Source of the DNA: Sindora glabra
Lineage: Eukaryota > Streptophyta > Magnoliopsida > Fabales > Fabaceae
Assembly: GCA_020226215.1 (NCBI GenBank)
Contig: CM035227.1
Span: 104,329,732 to 104,393,731 of the forward strand
Reading direction: 5' to 3'
Length of the DNA: 64,000 bases
This document shows, piece after piece, positions 39,401 to 55,500 of the stretch; position 1 is the first letter of the stretch; each line of letters starts with the position of its first letter. A model generated the notes under the pieces. That model did no database searches. It was not told the DNA's origin and saw only the letters and a program-made list of their open reading frames with translations. Position numbers and translations under genes: made by a program.

Positions 39401-39691
39401 CAACAAACTTTAAAAAAAAGAAGATAATTTTTTTATAATATTAAAGGTGATAATCCACTTAATGTATGCACATAATCTTGAATTTGAACTATAAAAGATA
39501 AATATTTAAAAAGCAAAATGTGTATATTAAAGTGATAAATAATAATTTAATAATTATATTTTAAAGGCAGTTAAATATTTAAATATAAAACACATATCGT
39601 AATTTATGGATTGTTAATATAAATAAAACTACACCTACACGAAATAAAAATTGGTGAATCATTAATCAAAATGATAAGACATCCAAATGAA
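36449..39691. other. Intergenic DNA
   Basis: No supported gene. Composition is mixed at 36950-37560 and otherwise AT-rich. I saw no matched terminal repeats or open reading frame of note. Confidence 0.5.
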
Positions 39692-39694
39692 ATA

Positions 39695-42600
39695 CACTAC
39701 AACAAAAAGCAGTAATAACGACGACCCTTTTAGCGGCGACAAAATTTCGGTCGTCGCTAAAAGTATCTCCGACGATAGAGTCGTCGGTAAAAAATGCGAA
39801 ACTTTTTAGAGGGAAAGCGAAATGAGAGCGGTTTAGGCTTTTAGCGACGACAAAAGTCGTCGCTAAAAGCCCAAAAAAATTTCGGCGGCAAAGCTTACGG
39901 AAGGGCAGGAAGAAATTCACTTTCAGCGACGACATTGTCGTCGCTAAAAATGTAAAGCTTTCAGCGACGACAACGTCGTCGCTGAAGGGTTACCCATCAG
40001 TGACGACTCTGTCGTCGCTGAAGCCATAAAAATTTTACGGTCAAAATTTCATCCATCAGCGACGACTATGTCGTCGCTGAAAGATAGTCGTCGCTGAAAG
40101 TTCAATTTTCAGCGACGACAAAGTCGTCGCTGAAGGTTGATGCATTAGCGACGACTTAGCCGTCGGTGAAAAGTCCTCCAATTTTCAGCGACGACAATTC
40201 CATCCTTTAGCGACGACATTGTCGTCGCTGAAACCTGGACTTTCAGCGACGACAATGTCGTCGCTGAAGAAAAACTCGATCGTCGCTAAAAGCTTCAGCG
40301 ACGACTGAATTTTTTATGTCGTCGCTGAAAGCCAGCGCCTATAAATTCACGGCGGCGCCTCCTCCTTCTCATTTGTGCGTTTGAAGTTTCTGAAAATCAA
40401 GTAAGCTTCTAAACTTTCTCTCTATTTTAGTTTTTTCTAATTTTAGTATATTTATTTTTTTATATATATTAATATGTATTAATTTTGTATGTTGTATTTT
40501 TTAATTTGTTAGTTATTATTAGTACTTGGCATAGTTTGCGAGGAGTATTCAGAGTTGATCAGTAGATTTTTGCCATTGAGGTACGTAAATAAAAAATTAA
40601 ATTTTTTTGTGTACTAATATATTTAATTTACTCAAATAGTTTAGGGTTTAATAAATAAAATTGATAGTATGTTTAATTTGAATTAATAGAATTGGTAATA
40701 TGTTTAATTTGAATTAATAGAATTGATAGTGTGTTTAATTTAATACAAAATTTTGTATTATTTAATTTTGTATGTTGTAAATTTTAAATTTATTTATGTA
40801 AATTTAACTTAGCATTAATTTTATAAATATAAATTTGATTATTATTATGCATCCTTCAATTTATAATTTTGAAGTATACAATATATGTGTATATTATTCA
40901 TTTAGACTAATGTGAGATAAAATAGTTATGATAATTTATTCACAAAATGTAAAATTTGTGATGCAATTTAGGAAACTTCAAACTTATTAGATTCAATGAA
41001 ATAATGTAAGATAGATAATTATAATAAATATATAAATCTATCTTAGGTTCAGTAAGAGATTACAGTAATATTGTCTATTTTTTAATTGAGATTGAAACTT
41101 AACAATTCAAATTCTATTATTTACCCCACATACTAAGAAAAATTCAATTAAACTAGAGACTACATAAAAATGAAACCATAACAATTCAAATTATGATATT
41201 TACATGTCATAAAATTAAAAGATTTCAAAACACTAGGAAGTTCGCATGAAAATCACACCCCTCTTGGATAAAACTACATTTACTTAAATAAAGAAGCTGA
41301 CTTTGTGCATCTTATAAATAATATACACCTTATAAAACTAAACTTACTTAAATTTACAACTAGGAAGTCCATTCACAAAATGTAAAATTTGTGATGCAAT
41401 TTAGGAAACTTCAAACTTATTAGATTCAATGAAATAATGTAAGATAGATAATTATAATAAATATATAAATCTATCTTAGGTTCAGTAAGAGATTACAGTA
41501 ATATAGTCTGTTTTTTAATTGAGATTGAAACTTAACAATTCAAATTCTATTATTTACCCCACATACTAAGAAAAATTCAATTAAACTAGAGACTACATAA
41601 AAATGAAACCCTAACATTTTAATTTTTATGATATTTACGTCTCATAAAAATTAAAAATTTCAAAACATTAGGAAGTTCACCTGAAAATCACAACCCTCTT
41701 GGATAAAACTACATTTACTTAAATAAAGAAGTTGAATTGTGCAGGTTATAAATAATATACATTTTATAAAATCAAACTTACTTAAATTTACAACTAGAAA
41801 GTCCGTATTCATAGTATAGACATATATATAAAGAAGCTGAATTGTGTACCGCATCAAAATAGTAAAGTAGGTTATGTAAATAACAGTACTGACACTTAAA
41901 CAACGATACTTATAAATTGTTGTATCGTTAATTTAAATTATTGTAAATATATTTTTACAATAATTTAAATTAGAACTACATTTATATTTAAATGTTAAGC
42001 TTAGACCCGTTCAAGGGTTGATTATTTTCCGAACATCAGTCAACCCTTGAATTGTCCTGAAAAGTTGGACAGTTTGGGATATTATCATGTAGTTATTATT
42101 AATAATTTATCTGACTCTTATTTGATATTGTGGAAATATCTTAGCATCCTAACTGTTCTCCGGGTATAAACTATACAAGTGTATAGTTTAGGCACTTGGA
42201 GAACCATAGGGAGATGCTGCCGAAATTTCTGCACGAGTCAGTCGATGAGCGTGGATAAATTGAAAAAAATAATAACTATAGAAATATCTCGAATGGGATA
42301 GGATCCTACCTTTCAAAATTGGAGTGATATGGTGCATTTAGGGTGACTGTCAAATATTAATCAACATACTTTATTTCACCTAAAGCAATTTCCTTTCTGT
42401 TCAGTGATACAATGTCTGTCGATAAAAGTTGGATACACCTACCAAATCGATTGTCAGATGAGTATTGGAATGGTGCAGTAAGATTTGTTGAAAGAGCCAA
42501 AAACTTTGCTGACGAAAGGGGTATGGTAAGATGTCCATGCAAAAAGTGTGTGAATTTAATATTCCAGACATTACTAACATTGGAGGCGCACATTATAGAT

Positions 42601-45600
42601 AATAGATTTCATCCATTATACATAAATTGGGTACACCATGGTGAAGTAGATGTTTCGACTTCTAGAGGAACTAGTGAGATATCCCCTAACAATAGAGATG
42701 AGCTGGCAGATATTATACATGATTTCATTGGCCCTGAGGCAACTGAAGTTAATTTTCACAATGAAGAGTACAGGGGTGAGAATGCGGCTGACGAAGACAT
42801 TGGAACAAAATATAGTAATTGTGATAACCTGTTCGAGCAAGTAGAAACAGAGTTGTATCCAGGTTGCACAGCATTTTCAGCATTGAACTTCTTGGTGAAA
42901 CTTATGCATTTGAAGGTTTTGCATAAGTGGACAAACAAGTCATTTGATGCTCTTCTTCGATTATTAAAAGAGGCACTTCCAAACGATAATAAATTACCTG
43001 AATTGTACTATGGTGCAAGGAAATGGTTCAACAAGTTGGGATTGGGGTATGAATCAATCCATGTATGCAAACATGATTGCGCACTTTTTTGGAAAGATCA
43101 TGCTTCTAAAGATAATTGTCCAATTTGTGGGGAGAGTCGATGGGTAAATAAAACTACAAAAGGAAAGAAGGTGCCCCAAAAAGTGGTTCGATATTTTCCT
43201 TTAACTCCTCGACTACAGCGTCTGTATCGGTCGAGACATACTGCAAAAAACATGATATGGCATCACATTGGAAAATCAAAAGAAGAGGGGGTAATGCGAC
43301 ATCCCGTGGATGGAAAAGCTTGGCAGGAGTTCGATAAGAGGTATCCTAATTTCTCTGCTGACCCACGAAACGTCAGGTTGGGTTTAAGTGCAGATGGATT
43401 TAATCCTTTTGGTGATAGGAACCTATCTTATAGCATGTGGCCAGTGGTTATAACTACTTACAACTTGCCACCATGGATATGCATGAACCAATCTTTCTTC
43501 ATGTTGACCCTATTAATCCCAGGGCCGCAATCGCCAGGTAAAGATATCGATGTGTTCTTACAGCCGGTCGTAGAAGAGTTGAGGGATCTCTGGGAGAGAG
43601 GAGTTGAAACTCAAGATGCAAATACAAATACGGTATTCAATATGCGGGCAGCATTGCTCTGGACTATTAATGATTTTCCTGCTCGAAGTAGTCTATCCGG
43701 GTGGAGCGTGCAAGGATACAAAGCATGTCCTACATGTAATTCGGATACTCCGTCGATTCGAGTTAGAGGAAAAATAGCTTACATTGGTCATCGTCGTTGG
43801 CTTCCAAGAAGTCACACATGGAGAAATAGGAAGGAGTTCAACGGAAGGTCGGAGAGGAGACCCCCTCCTCGGCCTCTTACTAATAATGTTATCATGGAAC
43901 AGTTGGTCAAAGTTCCACAGAGACTTCCGGGAAAACATGTTGAATTTGGTGGTGTAAAGCGAAAGAGAGGTGCCGACGAACTTAATTAGAGCAAGAGAAG
44001 TATATTTTTTAATCTTCCTTATTGGCCAACATTGAACTTAAGGCATAATATTGATGTCATGCATGTTGAGAAAAATGTATGTGATAGCATCTTGGGTACA
44101 TTATTGGAGATTGAGCACAAAACAAAGGATACAGACAATGCAAGACGAGATTTGGCAGACATGAAGATAAGGCCTAACTTGCATCTGTATGAGCAGAGGG
44201 GTTAACTTTTCAAGCCACATGCTGGATATACGCTTAACCAAGAGGAGCGGAAACGATTTTGCCAGTATATAAAGAATGTGAAATTTCCAGATGGCTTTGT
44301 TGGGAGTCTTAGTAAGAATGTCACAGATCGTGACCTGAAGTTAAAGGGGTTGAAATCACATGATTGTCATGTTATTATGCAAAGACTGTTAGGACCAGGT
44401 GTCCGGGTTTTTTTGCCAAAGGAATTATCGTATCCACTTATCGAGTTATGCAATTTCTTTAGTCAAATATGTGCTAGAATTCTCAACAAGGAGGATATTC
44501 TGCAAGCCAAACAAGACATTATCATAATTTTGTGCAAGCTTGAGAGGATATACCCCCAGCATTTTTTGACATAATGGTTCACTTAGTGATGCATCTGCCA
44601 GACGAAGCATTGGAAGGAGGACCCGTTCATTTTCGGTGGATGTACCCATATAAGAGGTATATAAAAAAGTTAAAGGATTATGTTCGGAATCGTGGTCGAC
44701 CGGAGGGTTCAATTGCTAAAGGATATATTGTTGATGAGGCACTAACATTTTTCTCCATGTATTTGGCAGGAGTGGAAACTAGATTCAACCGCTCTGATAG
44801 AAATCAAGATGTAACACCTAGTCAAACAAGAAGGACATTGTCGGTGTTCCGGTCCCAATGTCGACCGATAGGGAAGAAGACTATTTCTCATTTCGATAGG
44901 AGGGATCGGGATATTGCAGTATGGTACATCTTGAATAATTATACTGAGATTGAAAAATATCTCCAGTGAGTATCTTAAACTTCAGTTGTGTTGTTCTCCC
45001 TTTTGTGATTATGATAGACTAAGATTGTTATGTTCTACAGTGAGCATCGTTTGGAACTCGAACGAAGTGGTGCTGAAGATATTGATAACTTACAGAGAAC
45101 CAAATTTCCCTTGTGGTTTTACTCGAAGGTAAGGATTTTTTTTCTTCCCAAATCCATTGAACAGATATCTTAAATATTGTTCATTTCTCTTGTTGATATT
45201 TTAATTTAATTCCTGAAATAATTGTTACTTTTGTAGATGTACTATTTACATAGGAACGGTTCCCCAGAGGCCACCGAAGAGTTACTATCATTAGCATCTG
45301 GTCCCAGTTTCACTAACATGGTATACTCTGCGTGTATTGTGAATGGAGTACGCTTTGTAGCCAACGCTCGAGATGAGAAGCATAAAACGCAAAATAGTGG
45401 CATTTCTGTTCCGGGGATTGATGGTAACATGTTTTATGGTGTACTGGAAGAAATAATTGAGTTGACTTATTTAAATAAGTACAATGTGACTTTATTTAAA
45501 TGCAAGTGGTATGACACTGATCCTATAAAGAAGAAACTTTATACTGACAAGAATATCACAAGTATCTCCATCAATGGACAATGGTACAAGGATGATCCTT

Positions 45601-47940
45601 ACATACTTGCTACTCAAGCAAAACAAGTGTTTTACACTGAGGATCTCCTTAATGGACCAAATTGGAGGGTCGTCCATAATATGGTGCATCGCGATATATG
45701 GGATCTACCCAGTGATGGAGATAATGCACAAGACCTGTTATTTCTGCAGGATAGTAACTCGTCCAGCTTCAACCTCACAGTTGATCTGGGAGATTTCGAT
45801 CTAGTACATCTAGGTAATGAAAGAAATAGTCCTTCAATCATTCTAACGTATAGAAATGTTGGACCTGGTGCTCATGGAGAAGACACCTTCATCAATGATG
45901 ATGAGAGCCTTGAAGACGAAACAATTGATGATTATATAGATGAGGAGCTCACACAATTTGATAATGAAGGAGAATTTGATGACCATGAGTCTGTTAGGTT
46001 CATCGACACTGATTCTGACTAGGGATAAAATAACATATTCGAACCACAACTCATAAGTGTGTAAGCATGATTATTAAAATAATAAATGTGATTGTAAAAA
46101 GTTGAACCATTTTATCGTTCAACCGAACATTGAATTCTTTTTAATTACTTATATAATGTGTATTATTTTAGTTATGGCGGATGTTGAAGCACGATACCAC
46201 GGAGGTGACTCTTGAGGCGACCCACCAGAGCGACCCACCCATATTCCATCTCAGTGTGAGGGCTCAGGTATTTGTTATTAATTGTGCATACCTAAGCTTG
46301 ATTAAATATTATGTTTATTTTGTTAATATTTTTCTTTATTAAATGAAGTAGCACCTGCTAGAAAGAGGGGACCGAATAGGTCCCTAAGACTGCACGAGAA
46401 GATAGGCAGGGGTGGAGGCAGACCGGTGCCTATACAGTTTGATACGACTGGTACATGGCATGCGATTGGTGAGAATGCCAGTCATCTCCCTCATGATATT
46501 GGCAGCATGATCCGCGCCCATGTGCCGCCCTATTATAAGTCATGGCGGGCTGTACCTCAGGAGATTCGAGATAGAGTTGTGCAGGAGGTTTGTGTAAGTA
46601 TCCATTTCCTTTTGAATTAATGTCTTTGAGATTGAAATTTCTAAATATATTACTCATAAATTTATTAAATGTCTTTTAATGCAGTCCCATTTCGAGTTCC
46701 AGGGCATCTCTGAGGGTGATCGGGATAGAGCGCTCTCTGGTTTGATGCGGACTGCTGCCGACCTGTACAGAGATTGGAAGTACAGGTTGAATAAGCATTT
46801 CTTAGAGCATGGAGGTGATCGATACCAGGAGTATGACTTGGATCGAGCTCGACGTTGTGTGCCTCGATCTGTCTCACCGCAGACATGGCAGAGGTGTGTG
46901 GACTTCTTTGACAGTGACGAGTACAGGGTAAGTATGATATTTTATGATATTATGTCAGTATTTCATAATTAGTAAATTGTGAACATAAAAATTTAACTTT
47001 TTTCTCTTAATTTGCAGGAGTTATCTGCAAGAAATACAAATAATAGAGCACAGAAGGTCGTGAATGACCGGCATGGGTCAAAGTCTATTGCTGCACATCG
47101 CTTTGAAAAGGTAATTTAAATTTTTTGTATCTTTTTTAAATATATCCATTTGTTAAATAGCATTACTACCCTACATCCTTTCTTTCTGTTACAAAAATTG
47201 AACAGAGAAACATAGATACTGATGAGTTGTAGTCGGTGCCCGATAACTTTAGGGACCGACACACATACAGGTTGGGGGAGTGGGTGCATCCGATCCCTCA
47301 GGGGCAACATGTAAGTTATTTGGATTTCATATTTTAAATAAAATTTTACAAATATATCTTCTAAGATAGATTTCTTATTACTTTTTTTTAATAATTTAAG
47401 GCGAGGATGACTGAACTCATGACTCAGCATGTACAGTCTAGTGTATCATCCACTAGCTTGCCTACGACTCCTGTACAGTTAGATGAGGCTGTCATCGCCG
47501 ATGAGGTGCTTGGCACTCGTCGAGGGTACAGGAAGGCTGTAGGGCGTGTACTTGCTGGTCAGACTTATCGTTCGATGGGGACTTCTAGTACGGCGACGAG
47601 CTCACAGTCCGTATCTCAGGTTGGTGAGTTGCAGGAGCAGTTACACCAGAGTCGGGAGCAGGTTGAGCAGAGCCAGCGATTGATTCAGGAGCAGCAGCGG
47701 CTTGATCAGCAGCAGCAGCAGATTACACATCAGCAGGAGATGATGCAGCAGCAGCAGCAGATGCAGCAGCAGTTTGGGAGTTATTTTACTGAGATGACTT
47801 CGCTCCTCAGACAGCAGGGTATCGTCTTACCGCCGCCTCCATTTGCTGCTGCTACACCGCTTGGGCCCGAGTAGATTTGCGCCTCCACCTACCGCTCAGC
47901 CACCACCGTCATTTCATCATCCTCATAGTCAGGATGATGA

Positions 47941-47973
<33 letters not shown>

Positions 47974-48628
47974 TCATGGTGCACTGTGATATTTGCACCT
48001 CCCTACTTCCCCATAGTATATTTTGTTTATGTATCTTTATATTTTTTATATGTGCACATTTACATAGATGATGTATATATATTAGTTTATTCATATAAAA
48101 ATTATTTTTACCATTGCTTTATGAGTATTAATTTTTTATGTTAGATCAAATTGTTAGATATTATTAATAATACTATTGATATATTATAATTGTATAATTT
48201 ATATTAAATTAAATTTTTTTAAAATTATTAAACGAGTCAAGTTAATTAAAATAAAGAATATATCATTTGAAATATACGACAATTTGATTTTAAAATTTAA
48301 AAAAAAATTCAAAAAACTTTTAGCGGCGACAATAGTCGTCGCTATAGACTAAAAGTCGTCGCTGAAAGTTCAGCCTTCAGCGACGACTTTTAGTCTATAG
48401 CGACGACTATTGTCGCCGTTAAAATAAAAATTCAATTTTTTTTTAATTTTAAAATTATTTTTTACGACGACAAAGTCGTCGCAAAAGGTTTGACTTTTAG
48501 CGACGAGGACTTTTTCACTCACGGACCTACGCCGACGACATTTTTAACGACGACTTTTTCTTTTGCGACGACTGAGAACTTTTTAGCGACGACAAATGTC
48601 GCCGCTAAAAGTCTTTTTTGCTGTAGTG
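39695..48628 (+). mobile_element. CACTA (En/Spm) DNA transposon, 8934 bp
   Basis: Starts CACTACAACAAAAAGC and ends in the inverted counterpart CTTTTTTGCTGTAGTG, the eponymous CACTA termini. The 3-bp target duplication ATA flanks it (39692-39694 and 48629-48631). Both subterminal regions are packed with AGCGACGAC/GTCGTCGCT repeats. Two transposase-type genes lie inside in the same orientation: a TnpD-like gene with transposase-associated, transposase_21 and DUF4218/DUF4216-like parts, and a second gene with an En/Spm plant transposase domain. Structurally complete, but both genes carry stops or frameshifts, so it is probably no longer autonomous. Confidence 0.95.
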
Positions 48629-49549
48629 ATAAGCAAAAATTATCAACGGGCATATGTTCACGAAGCCATGCTCCTTGTTACTGTGAAAAATAATAGTAAT
48701 ATCCAACTGAGTAATTCTGATCGGCAATTGTGGGTTTGGATGCCCAAATGGTCAGGTTCAGATATCAATGGCAATAGCAAAAAGTCAATTGTGCATTGAG
48801 ACTTGCACTAAAAAAAATTCAATTGATTTCTAATTATTTGATTGCCTCAATTTATTTTTAACTATGAATCTTAATCTTAATTATCAGTAATTAAAAATAA
48901 TTATTCATGAATAATTACTTTTACAAAAAAAATTATTGAAATTAAAAAATAAATAAAATCAAATTTTTCTGTCAAAATAATAATTTTTTATTCTATTTAT
49001 TTTTTGATAATTGAATTAATAGACTAACAAAATTCTTATAAGAATAATATGCCAAAAATAAAAGAAGATATTGGACATAATATCTTCATCTCTTTTCAAA
49101 CTGTAGCGTTTATCTTTTTTTCAAAGCTCGTCGAGACATTTTTTATCTTTTTTAATATTTTATACATGATGTTTTAATAGTTAAATTAATATAGAAGTCA
49201 AAGATAATTTTTGTAAAAAGGAAATGTGCTTAATACATTTAATGTTAAATTTCAACACTAAAAATTTTAGTGTTATCAAATGCACATTCTTAAATACCTG
49301 AAAATGAAAGAAAAATAAATCTCTTGGAATCAAACAGATATCTCTCCATTTAATTTTTCCACCTAAATCCTTAACCTTAGCCTCTTCTACTAATCAAGGT
49401 CAATCCTTACAAAACCCATGTATGTTAGCATTGATAGTAAATTATCCGAAATACCCTCTGAGGACTGTTTCAGTTGACGTTGGATTCTATGATATATCCA
49501 AAATGTCCTCTGGGGAGTGTTTCGGTTGGTGCTGGACTCTCTCTCCCTC

Positions 49550-49589
<40 letters not shown>

Positions 49590-52500
49590 TTTAAATTCAA
49601 TCTCTAAAATCCAAAATACCCAGCTGAAGAGCTCCGGATTTCTTGTTGCACCGGTGACAATCCTTCAACCATGGTTGGATCATGGATCAATTACTTTCAC
49701 GCATTGTATTTTTACCTCTCTATCTCAATCTTTCTTCTCCTTTCTACTGACTCTTTATTCTGAATACATTGGCAGACTTTCAAGCGCAGGAATGGTGGCC
49801 GCAACAAGCATGGCCGGGGCCACGTCGAATCCATTCGCTGCTCCAACTGTGGCAGATGTTGCCCCAAGGTAAACTGATGCAACATCGACTCGATGAATTA
49901 TATGATATCTTTAAGGTTTCAAAATACTACGAAATAAATATTTGTAGTTGTTCATGTTTATCTTTATTTAGGTTAAAGTTATTTTGATGGCAGTGAATGG
50001 TTATATGTGAAAATAATTGTTTTTCTGTATTTTGTTTTTGTGAATTAACGCATAATGTTATTTTTTTTAAACATTGGGCTTGTGATTTGTGTGAAAAAAG
50101 GACAAGGCCATCAACAGATTTATTGTGAGGAACATTGTGGAGCAATCTGCAATTAAGGATATTCAGGAAGCCTCTGCATATGAACGTAATATGCTTATTT
50201 CATCTCCCATCCCTTTCTGTGGGTAGCGAATGTATTACATGTTCTATTACTCGTTGTTTTTTTTATTTTTATGATTCGTAGAATACACTCTTCCCAAACT
50301 GTATGTGGACATGCAATATTGCGTCTCATGTGCCATCCACTCACATATTGTGAGCGTTCGTTCTCACACTGAGAGGAGGAATCGCGGGCCACCACAGCGC
50401 AAGGTACGTCAATTTAGGAATCGTGAAAATTTTCATATTTAATTTAGGATTATCATATATTTTTATATCTTATAATTAAAATATATGATATTTAGAATCA
50501 TAATAATAGAAAAGACAACTTCTTCAAAAAAAGTGGTAATTATCTTTTTCTATAGATTTTATATTTAACATTAAATATATAATTTTTTTTTTATAATCTT
50601 AAGACTATGTTATCAATATTGACAACATTGTCAATATTTTATAACTATAAAACAAATGGAAGCCTATTATCCTATATGTTTCTGCTTTATTGTGCTCCAA
50701 GTGGTCTTGATTTCATAACTTTCTAATTCTACATGCATGCTGTCAATATTGACAACGTTGGCCTCTTCATATTTGAAGTATTCCAAGTAAGATTTTTTGC
50801 CAATCAATTGACCACTCAAATATTAAGATTGATGCTAATCAACTTATAATTTCTTTCATTTGATTAGTGTTTTAAATCATTGAAAATATTTGCTAGTTTT
50901 GTTCCCGTCTTTCCAATTCCGACTTAGCTATCAATGCGTTGAATTTCATATGTACAGAATGTATGCCTCTTGGGATTTGTTTGCTTCGTCTGGCTGATAT
51001 ATATTAGGACTTTTTCTTCTAATTATAGTTCATGTTCAAAATGTTGGCCAATTCTATTATACATCCAATAAAATTTAGCGTTTGAATTGAATTTTTTTTA
51101 TAGGTTATGAATTATTAAATTAAATATTTTTTATTGTAAAAAAATTAAAAATTTAATGTAAATCATTAAATTTCACAGTTTAGAAGTACTCACCTCAACT
51201 TAAATGTATGGATGTTTAATGAATTTTTCCTTTTTTAAGGATAATCAACCATGGCCAAGGGCCCCTCAATCTGGTCAGATAAATCGTGCCGCTGGTGGAG
51301 CAGCTCCTATGCGTGTCTAAAAGTTATTCTAAAATTCCAGTATCTATTGCTGGATCTTATAGGATGAAGCTTTTTATCCTTTGCTCCATAATTCTTGGAA
51401 ATTTCAGTTTTGTGTAGGCAGTTGTTTTTTTGGTTGTCCAATTTGCATTTGAGGATACTTACATTATTATTATGATTATTATTATTTGGATAAATTACAT
51501 TGATCTTTCCCGCGTTTGGTTAAACTATAGTTCCTCCTCCTTATTTTTTAAAATCCCACATATCCTTTTTTATATTAATTTTTATTTAAAGTTTAAATTT
51601 GATCCAACAATAGTATAAAATATTTTATATTATCAATAAAGGAGAGAAAATAAGTCATTGAAAAAATGAGAGAAGATGAGTCATTGAATGAGTGATAGTA
51701 TAAAATCAATTGATACCAATGATAAATTAAATTTAAGTTATTTTATTTACCTATTAATATTTCATAAATTTATTTTAACAAATAAGTAATTATTAATAAA
51801 AAAAGATAACACATTATAATATTTTGATTATATAAATTTGTGTCTGTGATAATCTACTTTAACATTTTTATTAACTAAATATGTAATAATCTATTATAAA
51901 TAGTAATATCCAATTAAACTATTATATAAATATGTGATAATCTGATATAATATTTTTTTAAAAAAAATAAAATATCCTTGAAATCCATAGAATTTAAACA
52001 CAATAAGATCACAACACTAAGGGTCCGTTTGGTTTAAGGAAAAATAGAATTTTTAAAAAATACTTTCCTAAGAAAATATATTTCTGAAAAATGAATTAAT
52101 TGTTTGGTGCATAAAGAAAAAATATTTTCTATTATTTAGTGAACAAAGAAAAATTAATTTCGTTTAAAGTAAATCAAAATTATTTACTTTAAAATTATTA
52201 TAATTTTACATATTTTTTTTAAAAAAATTATTTTATAAAATTTTTATTATTTTTGGCGCCTAATGGTCTAATAATGATTGGTCTCCAATAATAAAATATA
52301 TATCAAATACATTATAAAATCTTATATATAGATTCAAATAGTTAATTTAATTAATTATTGTGAAATATTATATAATAGAACGTTCATCAGAGGAGGAAAG
52401 GGAGAATATTTTAATAAATATTGTATGAAAACGTGCACCTGAACTTTAATAAATAAAAAATATATTTTATAAAAATAGAAATAGAGTATCCATTAAGAAA

Positions 52501-55500
52501 ATATTTAATAAATAAAAATAAATTTTACTTATTATTGCAATTGCGTAAGTAATAAGGCAAAAAAGGAAAACTTAAGCTTGGGTATGGATGTATTGAGTAA
52601 TAAAGAAAGCTTACACTTAGGTATGAATATTTTAGTAAATATTGAATGAAAACATGTACCTGAATTTTAATAAATAAAAATAAACTTTATAAAAATAGAA
52701 ATAGAGCATCCATCATAAAAATATTTAATAAATAAAAATAAATTTTGCTTGTGATTGTGATTACGTAATAAGGTGAGAAGGCAAAAAAAAAAAGCTTAGG
52801 CTTGGGTATGGATGTATTCAATAACAAGAAAAATAAATTTTATTTTTTAAAATGAGAAGTTATTTTCTTAAAAAATAATATAACTTGCTGATTGATCAAA
52901 ATTTATTTTTCTATTGACTAAAATTTTTTAATATTTAAACAGAAAAAAAGTGGAAAATAAATTTCAAAAATTCATTTTCCTGTTAACTAAAATTTTGAAT
53001 ATTCAAAAAGAAAAAAATTGAAAAATAAATTTTAAAAATTCATTTTTCTTCCAACCAAATGGAACCTAATTTTATCTTTTTGAAAAGGAAATAATCAAAC
53101 TAATAACAAATCCATCGATTATTAGAATAACAAAATCAAAGTTTAAACTTAATCATTCTAAAAAATATTTTATTTCTCCCTTTTGATGCAACTCAAACAT
53201 AATAGTTATCATAAAATCATAAAAAATATTGAATAAATTACAGTGAAAAATTGCAATAACAAATCATCACAAAACCACCAAAAATATTAAAAAAATTATT
53301 ATTATAGTAATTGATGGTGGCATTTATTGTTTTTTTCTTTAATCATACTTTTACTATATAACATAGATAGAAATAGATACAAATTTTTATATGCGATAAG
53401 ATTCAAAATTTACTTTTAATATGCAATGAGGGTCATAATTGTGTTTATTTCTTTCTCTAATATAATAACAAACTGATGAGTTAAAAAAAAAAAAAAAAGA
53501 GGGAAAATCCAACCACAAAATAAATACATGCCTTCCAAATGATTAAATAACTATTTATGTTTTGTAACTATGGCTTCCATGAATCAAATAAGGTAGAGTG
53601 GTTTAAATTTTGTATCCTTATTCGATGTTTGATAGAATGTTGCAGCACAGTTCACATGATTCGGAATATCATAGGAACATTAATTAAAATCAATGCACAA
53701 CAACAAACTATTTTAAACAAATTATTTGAATCTTCCCTAGAGTATGACTTATTTACACATGCTTCCCTTTGATTTAAGGAAAAATTAATGACTTCTCTTA
53801 ACACTAATGGAAGGTAAAAGGTAAACGTTGTAAGTAGGTTAAGCCAAAGTTTATTTTACTCCAGTTATTTTTGGGTAAAAAGAGCGAACCGAAGGCTTTC
53901 TCTTTGAGTAAAATGCTTTGCATGAGTTTGTTTCCTCTCACTCGAAAAGGAAAAAGAAAAAAACCAGCGGTGAATATATGGATCATGCAAAATATTAAGT
54001 TTGGATGTCATGTAAATATCTCTATCAAAAAATCTAATAGTTCTAGGTTATTAAATAATATTGTACATTTTTTTTAAATTAGAAGATAAATTTACATTAA
54101 ATAAAATTTAAAAAATAAAATTGAAACTTTTTTTAAAATTATAAGTTTGGAAATCGGGGAAGATATTTCTCGTAACAGAATCGAACCCAGCATTATATCT
54201 GACACTAAATACACTGTTTAATTCAAAAAAATATACTGGAAATGCATTGCATATTAATCAAAAGTACGATCACCAAACACATCAGAAAATTCAAACTCAA
54301 AGTAATCAGAATCAGAATAACTTTTCGTTTGTTTGCAATTGAAAAAAAAAAGAGAAGAAAAGGAAAAAATAATAAAAAGAAAATTTTCCTCTTTTTATTT
54401 GTTTGAATGAAAAAAGATAAAAAAAACGAGAAATTTATTTTTTATTTGATTGTGTAAAAATGAAAAAAAAAATACTAAATGACAAATGTAACCTCTATAT
54501 ATATAAACCCCGCGCGCGCCCGCATATCGCCCATGTGTACGATTACAATTTGGTGGGAATAATAGTTTTATAGGAAATGATTTTCTTTTTCTTTTACCTT
54601 TCTATTAAAATTAAAAAAAAAAATAGAATTGTGGACCTATTTTTTCTACTATTTTCTGTTCCTAAACAAAGTGTAACTTTCTAACCGAAAATAACAGAAA
54701 ATAACCCACTCCCGTCTGTATATCATCGTTCAACATTACTCCCGCCTATGTATTTCTAATTTCTACAGCACCCTCTATCTGTTTCTCTGTAGCATCCTCT
54801 CTCTCTCTCTCTGTTTTTCTCTGTCGCACTATCCTCTTTCTGGCTCAGCAATGGCTGACGACCATGGTTCGCACAAAAGTCAAAGTCTTTCATCTACAAG
54901 GCCAACACTTATTTCACCCCCGAATTCGTCTTTGCTCTCCGAACCAAGAAGAGCAATGGCGCCTTCATGTGCTCCTTATGAATCCGTTCAGGTTCGCCAA
55001 GATCTAAACAGGGAAGAAATACAGGACGCTCTCATCTTTTTTCTCCCATCTTTCAGCGAGCTTATGCGGTCTATCCAACACTACTCCGAAGACGCCATTT
55101 TTGCGCAGTTCAAAGAAAAGAACTACGCAGAGGAGGATCAAGAATCGTGGATTAGGGTTTTGGCGAATGCTCTTTGCTCATTCAGAGCTATAGAGGGGAT
55201 TATCTGCAAATTAGATGATGTAGAGAAAAACAAGGAACTGTTTCGCAGATCTTTCCGTTCTGAACTAAGAATGAGAGCGGTCTGGATTGCTTTCAGGGTT
55301 TCTTCTGTTTTAGTTGACTTCATCGCTTGTACGAGAGATAATGAACATCTAATCGAAGAATTAAAGGGGAATTTGAACAGAACTGCGAAGGAGAATCCAA
55401 AGGGCTCCAGGGTAGCAAAGAGATTTCTTTCCATGATGAAATTATCTGAAAAGGTACTTTCAACTATGAAGATTGACAGTGTTGCAGTTGCGGTTAAAAC